The notes under the pieces were generated by a model. The model ran no database searches. It was not told the origin of the DNA and saw nothing but the letters and a program-made list of their open reading frames with translations. A program made the translations under genes and the position numbers. From the NCBI GenBank assembly GCA_002336105.1, contig DDEQ01000045.1, forward strand, positions 1 through 34,474: 34,474 bases of DNA, given 5' to 3'. Positions within the stretch are counted from its first letter, which is position 1, and every line of letters starts with the position of its first letter. Of this stretch, positions 25,292 to 32,026 are shown one piece after another. This stretch comes from Chthonomonas sp. UBA1950 (GTDB lineage Bacteria; Armatimonadota; Fimbriimonadia; Fimbriimonadales; Fimbriimonadaceae).

Positions 25292-26061
25292 TCAATTCGG
25301 TGGATCTGGCCCGTACTGCGCGACTTCACGCCGTCAAAATGGTCCACCGAGCAAAGGCATCACATATTGGCAGTGCGCTGTCAATGATTGACATACTCGC
25401 TGTTCTCTATAGCGGAATCCTCGACACCCAGCCAGGCCGGGATGACCGAGACCGAATCATCGTCAGCAAAGGCCATGCCGCTGTTGGGCTTTATGCGATC
25501 CTCGCTGAAACCGGATTCTTCCCTGTCGAAGAGCTAGACTCTTACGGTCAACCTGGTTCGCGACTCTTAGGTCACGTCAGCCACCACGTACCAGGCGTTG
25601 AAGTATCCACCGGCTCGCTCGGACATGGAATGCCCATCGCCTGCGGCCTCGCCTTAGCGATCAAACAATGTGTCGTTTGCATTGTCGGAGACGGTGAGCT
25701 TAACGAAGGCACTACTTGGGAGTCCGCTCTATTTGCTGGAAAACACAGCCTGACGAACTTGACCGTGATCGTCGATCACAACCGACTTCAAGGATACGGA
25801 GACGTTGACGAAATTCTCGGGCTTGGTTCAATTTCAAAGAAATTCGCCCAATTTGGATGGTCGACTGTCGAGATCGACGGCCACAACCATGACCAGATCA
25901 GAAACGCATTAGCGACCAATCAAACTCGTCCAAATCTGATCATCGCTCATACAGTCAAAGGGAAAGGGGTCGATTTTATGGAAGGCAGTCTGGATTGGCA
26001 CTACAAATCACCTAATACTGAAGAGCTTGCCAACGCGTGTCGCCAGTTGGAGGCCGCATGA
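25288..26061 (+). CDS. Transketolase, N-terminal (ThDP pyrophosphate-binding) subunit
   Basis: A 257-residue protein equal to the first domain of transketolase. ThDP-magnesium motif: GDGELNEGTTWE (134-145) through DHN (163-165). Conserved histidines are His26 (AKASHIGSA) and His63 (SKGHAA). Split transketolases of this kind occur in archaea, some bacteria and secondary-metabolite or surface-sugar clusters. The start is GTG overlapping the aminotransferase stop, and its own stop overlaps the C-terminal subunit (ATGA), so the two halves are coupled. The substrate is probably a ketose phosphate or a keto sugar made by this cluster. Confidence 0.93.
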   Translation: MINSVDLARTARLHAVKMVHRAKASHIGSALSMIDILAVLYSGILDTQPGRDDRDRIIVSKGHAAVGLYAILAETGFFPVEELDSYGQPGSRLLGHVSHHVPGVEVSTGSLGHGMPIACGLALAIKQCVVCIVGDGELNEGTTWESALFAGKHSLTNLTVIVDHNRLQGYGDVDEILGLGSISKKFAQFGWSTVEIDGHNHDQIRNALATNQTRPNLIIAHTVKGKGVDFMEGSLDWHYKSPNTEELANACRQLEAA

Positions 26062-26975
26062 GAGACGCGTTGATCCAAGCAGTTATCGAGGTAGCCAAGA
26101 CCGATGATCGGATTTGGTTGCTGACTGGCGATTTGGGTTACTCGGTGCTCGAGCCTCTCCGGGATGCGATTGGTTGTCGGTTCATCAACGCTGGAATCGC
26201 TGAACAGAATATGACAGGCGTCGCCGCAGGTTTAGCTCTCGCAGGCAAGATCGTCTTTACGTATTCGATTGCAAATTTTCCGACCCTTCGCTGCCTCGAA
26301 CAGATTCGAAATGATGTTTGCTACCACAACTTACCGGTCAAGATCGTTGCGGTTGGCGGAGGACTGGCATACGGTTCTCTCGGATACACACACCATGCAG
26401 TTGAAGATATCGCAATCATGCGGTCTCTCCCAAACATGACCGTCTTGGCCCCCGGAGATCCCAACGAAGCGAAGAGTTGCCTTCGCCACGCTATCAACTG
26501 CCCGGGTCCAACTTACGTTAGACTCGGCAAAGCTGGCGAACAAGCCATTCATTCATCAATTCCAGATCGAATAGATACTCCCATTGAAGTGCTGAGCGGA
26601 CGAGACATTACGGTTTTGGCAACCGGAGGAGGCTTGTCGGTGGCTTTTCAAGCATGTAAGAAGCTGACCGCTGAAGGAGTGTCACCGCGACTATTGAGTG
26701 TTCCCTGCCTTCATCCGATTGATCTAACGGGTTTATGCGGCCCCATTGTCACTGTTGAAGACCATGGAATCGGTGGACTTGGTTCAATCGTTGCGGAGCA
26801 TGTTGCCCTCACCCATGTTGATGCGATAGTAAAGTGCGTACGCCTTCACGGAACACCGACTTCGCTCACCGGCTCGATGTCGCAGCTTCAAAATGCTGGC
26901 GGATTAAGCGAAGAGACAGTCATTGCTGCGGTAAATGGCCTATTGTCCAGGCGCAAATACCTTAACGTCGCCTAA
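26058..26975 (+). CDS. Transketolase, C-terminal (pyrimidine-binding) subunit
   Basis: A 305-residue protein equal to domains 2 and 3 of transketolase. The catalytic glutamate that activates the ThDP pyrimidine is Glu49 (NAGIAEQNM). The region YTHHAVEDIAIMRSLPNM and the C-terminal domain beginning near DITVLATGGG are typical. Together with the preceding subunit it forms a full enzyme. The ATG at 26058, overlapping the previous stop, is preferred over an upstream in-frame codon at 26037. It is the last gene of the coupled run; 40 bases then separate it from the next gene. Confidence 0.93.
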   Translation: MRDALIQAVIEVAKTDDRIWLLTGDLGYSVLEPLRDAIGCRFINAGIAEQNMTGVAAGLALAGKIVFTYSIANFPTLRCLEQIRNDVCYHNLPVKIVAVGGGLAYGSLGYTHHAVEDIAIMRSLPNMTVLAPGDPNEAKSCLRHAINCPGPTYVRLGKAGEQAIHSSIPDRIDTPIEVLSGRDITVLATGGGLSVAFQACKKLTAEGVSPRLLSVPCLHPIDLTGLCGPIVTVEDHGIGGLGSIVAEHVALTHVDAIVKCVRLHGTPTSLTGSMSQLQNAGGLSEETVIAAVNGLLSRRKYLNVA

Positions 26976-27015
26976 TCGTGGCTTTTCGACGGCCACTTCC
27001 GTCATCATAGGCAGA

Positions 27016-27513
27016 ATGCCTTCCGCTCTCTCGAAGTCGCTAACTAAGATCGCGTTTGATGAATTCATCGACGGGATTGCCCGCCAACACACAAAGTTGC
27101 AACTTCGAAACCACTTTGGTCGGCGAGATGCGACCTTTGATAAGAAAACTTTTCATAAGGATGCGAGCGAAAGTGAGTCTGATAAGATCGTTCGGAACAT
27201 TCTGCAAGAGCAACCTGAGACAGTAACCATTCGACGAGTCACCGGTAACTCAGAAGAGTTGTTCGCAGTGACGTTTGAAGCTCCTGATGACGTCACGATT
27301 GGCGAGCTTCTTGCTGCAATAGAAGCAGATCAGGGTGTTGTGGTTGATGGTAAGAAAGCTCGGTTATGTCTTTTCAAAAGCAGCGAATCTGATCTCATTT
27401 TTGTAAATAGAGTCGTACTGCCAGAGCCTCCAAAAGAGCCAAAGCCAAGAACAATTAGCCGAACCGGACGTCAACTCAGGGCGAAACCAAAAACCAGAAC
27501 CCGAAAAGGGTAA
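27016..27513 (+). CDS. Hypothetical protein with a basic C-terminal tail
   Basis: I do not recognise this 165-residue protein. It is soluble, with an acidic-to-neutral centre (about 50-130, alternating predicted strands and helices) and a strongly basic, proline-rich tail (KPRTISRTGRQLRAKPKTRTRKG as a composition from about 143), which suggests nucleic-acid contact. The frame is open back to 26935, but that start would overlap the transketolase subunit by 41 bases. ATG 27016 with AGGCAG upstream is preferred. It lies just before the HNH nuclease-like gene and may belong with it rather than with the sugar-acyl genes. Confidence 0.65.
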   Translation: MPSALSKSLTKIAFDEFIDGIARQHTKLQLRNHFGRRDATFDKKTFHKDASESESDKIVRNILQEQPETVTIRRVTGNSEELFAVTFEAPDDVTIGELLAAIEADQGVVVDGKKARLCLFKSSESDLIFVNRVVLPEPPKEPKPRTISRTGRQLRAKPKTRTRKG

Positions 27514-27601
27514 ATTAGTTCCATCAATTCATTCAGGCCAAGAAATGAACCCGAAATGATTGGGTTCCGAATGGGGACCTGTAATAGTTACTGTTTGATC
27601 T

Positions 27602-28087
27602 ATGGCTGGAAGACATCCGCGGCCCGCGCTAGATAGGGCACTTAACCTTATCGAAAAGGACAAGAAATCAGGCTGTTGGTTATGGCTTGCTCGAGTCAGT
27701 TCCACTGGTTGTCCTCTAATTTGGAGTCAGACTCGTGGTTGCGACGTGTCAACCGCTCGGCTGTTTTACGAAAAACACAAAGAAGAGATCCCTAAGGGCA
27801 TGCGCCTCTGGCACCAGTGCGGCAACCGTCGTTGTGTGAATCCCGATCATATGGTTCCGCTCGCAGCGTATATGACGCTGACCAAGAGCCTTCGTAGCCC
27901 ATCCGTTCAAAACACGCTTAAGACCCACTGCCCAAAGGGACACCCTTATTCTGGCGACAACCTCAAGTTTGACAAGACAGGGAAAAATCGACTATGCAGA
28001 GCATGTCGAAATGAGCGTTCTCGTATCGCGATGCGCGCAAAATACGTTCCAGTTTCAGAACGCAAGGAATCGACCGAAGATTCATAG
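27602..28087 (+). CDS. HNH-type endonuclease-like protein
   Basis: A 161-residue protein resembling the small HNH nucleases of phages and homing elements. The core is His71 (LWHQCGN), Asn80 and His83 (RRCVNPDHMVPL). A zinc-knuckle-like part follows: HCPKGHPYSGDNL, then LCRACRNERSR (Cys110, His114, Cys132, Cys135). These proteins nick or cut DNA and often promote their own spread. It sits between the transketolase genes and the amidotransferase gene, with an 88-base gap upstream (holding a 6-bp hairpin GAACCC/GGGTTC at 27548-27568) and 18 bases downstream. No integrase, terminal repeats or phage genes accompany it. Confidence 0.82.
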   Translation: MAGRHPRPALDRALNLIEKDKKSGCWLWLARVSSTGCPLIWSQTRGCDVSTARLFYEKHKEEIPKGMRLWHQCGNRRCVNPDHMVPLAAYMTLTKSLRSPSVQNTLKTHCPKGHPYSGDNLKFDKTGKNRLCRACRNERSRIAMRAKYVPVSERKESTEDS

Positions 28088-28105
28088 CGTAGACTTCACC
28101 AAGCG

Positions 28106-28705
28106 ATGATCTTAGTTATCGACAATTACGACTCGTTCACCTACAACTTGGTTCAATACTTGGGCCTTTGTGATGCGGATGTTGTCGTGCGTCGAAATGA
28201 CGAAATCTCGATAGAAGAGATTATCGAGATGACGCCCGACGGCATCATGCTTTCACCCGGCCCCTGTACGCCGAAAGAGTCAGGGATCTGTTTGGATATC
28301 CTGTCCGATGCGCTTGGACCAAACCCAAGACTAAAGATGCCGATCTTTGGAGTTTGTCTTGGCCACCAGGCTATCGGACACGTTTCAGGAGCTGTAGTGA
28401 AACAAGCTCAAAACATCATGCACGGTAAATCGAGCCTAGTCGAGCACGATGGCAAGGGACTGTTCACCGACATGCCCAATCCTTTCAAGGCAATCCGGTA
28501 TCACTCGCTCATCATCACGAAGGAGAGCCTTCCTGCGGGATTCATCGTAACAGCAAGTTCGACTGACGATCATGAGGTGATGGGTATCAGGCACGAATCG
28601 TTGCCCATCGAAGGAGTTCAATTCCACCCCGAGTCCGTTTTGACGCAAGAAGGATTGAACATCGTTCGGAACTTTGTAAACAGAGTTGCCGGACTGCCTG
28701 TATGA
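28106..28705 (+). CDS. Class I glutamine amidotransferase, TrpG/PabA type
   Basis: A 199-residue amidotransferase that would supply ammonia from glutamine to a chorismate-using partner (anthranilate or aminodeoxychorismate synthase). The N-terminus ILVIDNYDSFTYNLVQYLG is diagnostic. The triad is Cys84 (GVCLGHQ), His174 and Glu176 (VQFHPES). TrpG and PabA cannot be separated by eye. The synthase subunit (TrpE/PabB) is not in the window. The stop overlaps the start of the AAC(3)-like gene (ATGA), so these two are coupled. A housekeeping PabA/TrpG serving folate or tryptophan is the simplest reading; a dedicated role in the cluster is possible. Confidence 0.9.
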   Translation: MILVIDNYDSFTYNLVQYLGLCDADVVVRRNDEISIEEIIEMTPDGIMLSPGPCTPKESGICLDILSDALGPNPRLKMPIFGVCLGHQAIGHVSGAVVKQAQNIMHGKSSLVEHDGKGLFTDMPNPFKAIRYHSLIITKESLPAGFIVTASSTDDHEVMGIRHESLPIEGVQFHPESVLTQEGLNIVRNFVNRVAGLPV

Positions 28706-29454
28706 CTCTAAACGAAATCACCTCGACCTTACGGGGCGCAGGCATTTCAGAAGGCGATCATGTACTCGTCCATACATCGCTGAAGGCCGTCGGTTTTGTC
28801 GAGGGTGGCCCGTCAGGTTTCGTTGAGGCACTTCTGACAGCAGTCGGAACCGAAGGAACGATGTTATTTCCAGGGATGTCTCCCGGTGAGCGCAAACCTA
28901 ACGAGCACATCGTTTCCACTTTCTTTGATCCACCGGCACCTTGGGTAGGAAAGGTCCCCGCTGCGGCGGTGCACCATCCAAACGCCTTTCGTAGCATGCA
29001 CCCGACTCACTCTGTGATCGCGATTGGGCGACTCGCTGAGGATTTGACGAGAGATCACCACCTATGCGAATCTCCCTGCGGCAAAGGCTCTCCTTTTCAT
29101 AAGCTTTATGAAGAAGGAGGCAAACTTCTGATGGTTGGCTGCAACTTCGATTCTTGCACAAGCCTGCATTTTGCCGAAGAATGGGCTGGCGTTCCATACC
29201 ATTTACAAGAAGGTCAAGCCACCTTTGCGTGCGAAGACAAGGATGGAACCGCCGTTAGCGGCACAACAAAAATACACAGATGGCACGGCACAAGTGACCT
29301 AAACCGAATTGCCAACCACGTCCATAAATTTTGGCGACCGTTTGTTTTGGGTGAGGCGCATTGTTTCTGGATTGCATCAGAAATCCTGGTGGATACGGCC
29401 GTTGAGGTCCTAAAAGCTGATGCAAATGCGCTCCGAACAAGTGGCACACTCTAG
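28702..29454 (+). CDS. AAC(3)-family N-acyltransferase
   Basis: A 250-residue protein of the aminoglycoside 3-N-acetyltransferase family (Antibiotic_NAT). Family features: VLVHTSLKAVGFVEGG near the N-terminus, GTMLFPGMS, RSMHPTHSVIAIGRLAEDL, SPFHKLYEEGGKLLMVG, and TSLHFAEEWAGVPYH. The known activity is acylation of an amino group on an aminocyclitol or amino sugar from an acyl donor. In polysaccharide and flagellin-glycan loci, relatives occur with carrier proteins and adenylating ligases, so here it may N-acylate an amino sugar rather than give drug resistance. Resistance cannot be inferred from sequence. It ends the strand's run and is followed by a strong terminator. Confidence 0.9.
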   Translation: MTLNEITSTLRGAGISEGDHVLVHTSLKAVGFVEGGPSGFVEALLTAVGTEGTMLFPGMSPGERKPNEHIVSTFFDPPAPWVGKVPAAAVHHPNAFRSMHPTHSVIAIGRLAEDLTRDHHLCESPCGKGSPFHKLYEEGGKLLMVGCNFDSCTSLHFAEEWAGVPYHLQEGQATFACEDKDGTAVSGTTKIHRWHGTSDLNRIANHVHKFWRPFVLGEAHCFWIASEILVDTAVEVLKADANALRTSGTL

Positions 29455-29464
29455 GTCTTCTATT

Positions 29465-29494
29465 TATAGGGCCGCTATCAAGAGCGGCCCTATA
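29465..29494. terminator. Bidirectional terminator between convergent transcription units
   Basis: TATAGGGCCGCT (29465-29476) and AGCGGCCCTATA (29483-29494) make a 12-bp perfect stem with loop ATCAAG. It lies between the AAC(3)-like stop and the end of the convergent cytochrome gene, 14 bases from the latter. Upstream TTCTATT supplies a modest U-tract for the minus strand. Confidence 0.85.
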
Positions 29495-29507
29495 CTAAGC
29501 GAAGGGA

Positions 29508-31268
29508 TTATTCTCCCTTATCCGGATCCATGCGCTCTAGTTCGAGCGGATGCTCGTGCTTCATCTGCTCAAGCGTCAGGTCACCAGTGATCCATACTTT
29601 GCTCATCGGGAACGTGTCTGGATTGAAGTGTTCGTTATAGATGTGCCAAGCAATGATAGCGAGGAAGGCCAGCGTTGCTTCCCATCCATGCGCCACAAGA
29701 GCCGCTGATAGAGCAATCTCAGGAAGCCGATTACCCCAATAGATCGGATACCACATGATGAACCCAGTGATGATCATCAACGGCATTCCCCAATACTCGG
29801 CGAGATAATCCATCTTCTGCTTGAACTGGTACCGCTCGAACTTCGGTTCGTCTTTTCGCAAGCCAAGATAGTTCATGCTCACATGGATGAAGTCTTTCGC
29901 GTCCTTCAGCGTCGGAACCATGGTCAGTGCGCTTAGCTTGAATCCTGCCTTCTTCCACTGGAACACCAGATAGGCTAAGTGCCAGACAACCGTGAAGATC
30001 ATCCCAATTGCGGCGATGCGGTGGATATAACGTGCACCGTTTAGACCGCCCATGATGCTGTAGATGTGCCGCAACCACTCGATGCTGGCGAAACGTTGTG
30101 GCAATCCCGTTGCGATCAACGTTGTGAAACAGATCATGAGTGCAATGTGCTGGAGCCTTAGTGTTAATCCAAATCGTCGATACTTGACAATTTTTTCCGG
30201 CTTCTCACCTGGCTTTCGCGTTGCGAAATAAGTGAGGTAAGCCACGCCAAGCAACCCAACCGCGACGACGAGTAGTTCCGTCGCGAGTTTGGCAATACTG
30301 AATGTGGCGCACCCAATGGCACTTACTAAGAACAAGAAGCTAAGGACGATTAACAGTCCAACCGTTCGACCACATTTTGGAGGCTTCGGACCGAAAACTT
30401 TGCTTCGCAAGTCGAGTGCAATTCCACCCAACATGAACGTTATGACGCAGATGGTTAAACCTCGGAAGAAGAGATCGATACCGGCTAATACCGAGTTATC
30501 GCGCATCTTGAGTCGAAGGTGATTTGCCCCAGACATGGCAAAATTCGTCTTCGCTCCTGGGTGACAGGTTGGGCTCGAGCAGAGTTTGTCTGCATTTGCC
30601 CGGTTCGTTCTAGACTTTGGATCAGTCGGACTCAGCACATCATGCGAACCATGACAGTCCGAACAAATCGCCGTTTGCTGGTTTCCGAAAACTAATAGTG
30701 CCTTGCCGTGGAAACTCTGTTCATAAGAGGACACAGCATCGGAAGCAACGTTGTACCTATTCATGACCGGCGCGTTCCCGTGACAACTGCTGCACTGCGC
30801 CACTTGCTGCTCTCTAGACTTACTCTTGGCTGGCTGGACTATTCCGTGCGGATTGTTGTTGTCCGAGTGACAGGTTACACAAGTCGGATGATCTCCCTTA
30901 ACTTTGTCGACCTTTGCATGAGCGCTTGCAGCAAACTTTTCAGCTTCGTCGGGATGACAGTCGGCACAGGCCACCTTTGACTTCATCATCTCCGGTGTGT
31001 GTGGGGCGTCGGTGATGCTAGAGTGACAGTCCTTACACGCCATATCCTTATGCGGTGACTTCGCATAGGCTGATAAGTCAACGACTGGACCCGTTTGGGC
31101 TTCTTTGCTATGGCAACCCATGCACATATCGATCTCTTCCTGATTCTTAGCTGGCGCAGGCTTGGGATCTTTGGGTTGTTGCTGGGCGTACAAAGACGAC
31201 GCAAAAAAGACGGTGATGACTGCTAGGAGAAGAGGAAGCAGTTTGAGAAGAACACGGCTAAAGCTCAT
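29508..31268 (-). CDS. Seven-haem cytochrome c fused to a b-type membrane cytochrome
   Basis: A 586-residue electron-transfer protein. A signal peptide or anchor (about 6-28) precedes a periplasmic domain with six CxxCH sites, starting at Cys49, 78, 101, 130, 159 and 202, and one CxxxxCH site (CSSPTCH, 230-236). From about residue 262 it is a membrane protein of the cytochrome b561/formate dehydrogenase gamma type with several segments and candidate haem b histidines (LRLQHIALM, RYIHRIAAIGM, VVWHLAYLVF, AHGWEATLAF, AWHIYNEHF). This fits a quinol-to-periplasm (or reverse) conduit. Similar b/c fusions occur in Geobacter-like respiratory chains. The nearby monohaem cytochrome and CcmF support a respiratory locus. 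The terminal acceptor is unknown. Confidence 0.9.
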   Translation of the reverse strand: MSFSRVLLKLLPLLLAVITVFFASSLYAQQQPKDPKPAPAKNQEEIDMCMGCHSKEAQTGPVVDLSAYAKSPHKDMACKDCHSSITDAPHTPEMMKSKVACADCHPDEAEKFAASAHAKVDKVKGDHPTCVTCHSDNNNPHGIVQPAKSKSREQQVAQCSSCHGNAPVMNRYNVASDAVSSYEQSFHGKALLVFGNQQTAICSDCHGSHDVLSPTDPKSRTNRANADKLCSSPTCHPGAKTNFAMSGANHLRLKMRDNSVLAGIDLFFRGLTICVITFMLGGIALDLRSKVFGPKPPKCGRTVGLLIVLSFLFLVSAIGCATFSIAKLATELLVVAVGLLGVAYLTYFATRKPGEKPEKIVKYRRFGLTLRLQHIALMICFTTLIATGLPQRFASIEWLRHIYSIMGGLNGARYIHRIAAIGMIFTVVWHLAYLVFQWKKAGFKLSALTMVPTLKDAKDFIHVSMNYLGLRKDEPKFERYQFKQKMDYLAEYWGMPLMIITGFIMWYPIYWGNRLPEIALSAALVAHGWEATLAFLAIIAWHIYNEHFNPDTFPMSKVWITGDLTLEQMKHEHPLELERMDPDKGE

Positions 31269-31304
31269 TCGGACATACCTTGCCCTCTAGCGAGAACAAA
31301 AGAA

Positions 31305-31329
31305 GCCGGAAGCATGAGTTGCTTCCGGC
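31305..31329. terminator. Hairpin between the two cytochrome genes
   Basis: GCCGGAAGCA (31305-31314) and TGCTTCCGGC (31320-31329) form a 10-bp stem with loop TGAGT. On the minus strand it is followed by TTCTTTTGTTC. It would end or attenuate the small cytochrome's transcript before the larger gene, so the two may be expressed at different levels. Confidence 0.75.
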
Positions 31330-31349
31330 GGGATTTTTTAAGTGTTGGA

Positions 31350-31655
31350 TTACTTAGCAGGCGCTGGAAGTTGGTCTTTAGCGATTTTCTCGCCGTAACC
31401 TTTGGTCTTTCCGACCTCTGCAAGAATGGCGGCAGTTAGTTTAGGTGAACCAGACTTCTTTATGGCAGTCTGGAGATCGAGGCCGTATGCATTCAGCTTG
31501 CCACCGCGAACAGTGGTATGGCACACAGAACACTTTGCTGCCTCAAGGTTTGGCTTCGCCTTGTAGGTCTCATGGAAGACTTTGAACATTGCGCCAGTTG
31601 ACATGGACATCGCGACGATGCCGAGTAGACCGAAAACACCACAGAATTTCTTCAT
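31350..31655 (-). CDS. Small monohaem c-type cytochrome
   Basis: A 101-residue secreted protein. The signal peptide (about 1-22, MKKFCGVFGLLGIVAMSMST) is followed by a single haem site CSVCH (42-46). A long C-terminal helix with the sequence GGKLNAYGLDLQTAIKKSG follows, as in small periplasmic haem proteins that escort multihaem cytochromes. The distal ligand cannot be assigned; Met or His is possible. A good ribosome binding site (AGGAG) precedes the ATG. It is probably the electron-transfer partner of the adjacent seven-haem protein. Confidence 0.85.
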   Translation of the reverse strand: MKKFCGVFGLLGIVAMSMSTGAMFKVFHETYKAKPNLEAAKCSVCHTTVRGGKLNAYGLDLQTAIKKSGSPKLTAAILAEVGKTKGYGEKIAKDQLPAPAK

Positions 31656-32026
31656 TGTTGCTCCTAATTATCGTTAGATAGCTTAGCTTACAGTAGTTAG
31701 ACTCTTATCTGACCTCAGCGTGTCGACGTTGCCAGTTAAAAAGCAATCTCTCACTATGGGCAGACTAGATTCCTGAAATGTAGCCACTTTTTGTTTAGGC
31801 TTAATTATCGCTACGCATCAAAACAACGACTAGTCTAGTTGCTTGAGCATAACTCAAGAAGATTATCTAAACCGTAAATATCGCAAACAGATACATAAGC
31901 TTTTTTGTTCGATTCAAACAAATAAGGCTACATGTAAGAGTTTTGGTTGATTGATACAAAACAAGATATATAAAGCACAGTTCATCACTAACTGAGTGCA
32001 ATTTGTACCAATCAACCGATATCAGA
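31656..32026. other. AT-rich intergenic region with a long inverted repeat
   Basis: No gene is called here. The stretch is AT-rich and carries a 6-bp hairpin CTTGAG/CTCAAG near 31842-31858 and the long inverted repeat listed separately. An 81-codon frame on the minus strand overlaps the ccmF end and shows no protein-like pattern. Confidence 0.5.
31945..32017. repeat. Imperfect inverted repeat, 16-bp arms
   Basis: GGTTGATTGATACAAA (31945-31960) and TTTGTACCAATCAACC (32002-32017) match as inverted arms at 15 of 16 positions. The 41-base spacer holds a nested pairing, GCACAGTT with AACT..GTGC. It begins 9 bases beyond the ccmF stop on the minus strand. It could be a complex terminator, an RNA processing site, or a miniature mobile element remnant. 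Confidence 0.6.

Noticed and set aside
26935..27015. Upstream start for the basic hypothetical protein
   Set aside because: It would overlap the transketolase subunit by 41 bases; ATG 27016 has better spacing and an AGGCAG before it.
28702..29454. Reading the AAC(3)-family gene as an aminoglycoside resistance determinant
   Set aside because: Family membership alone does not show resistance, and the context favours acylation of an amino sugar made by the cluster.
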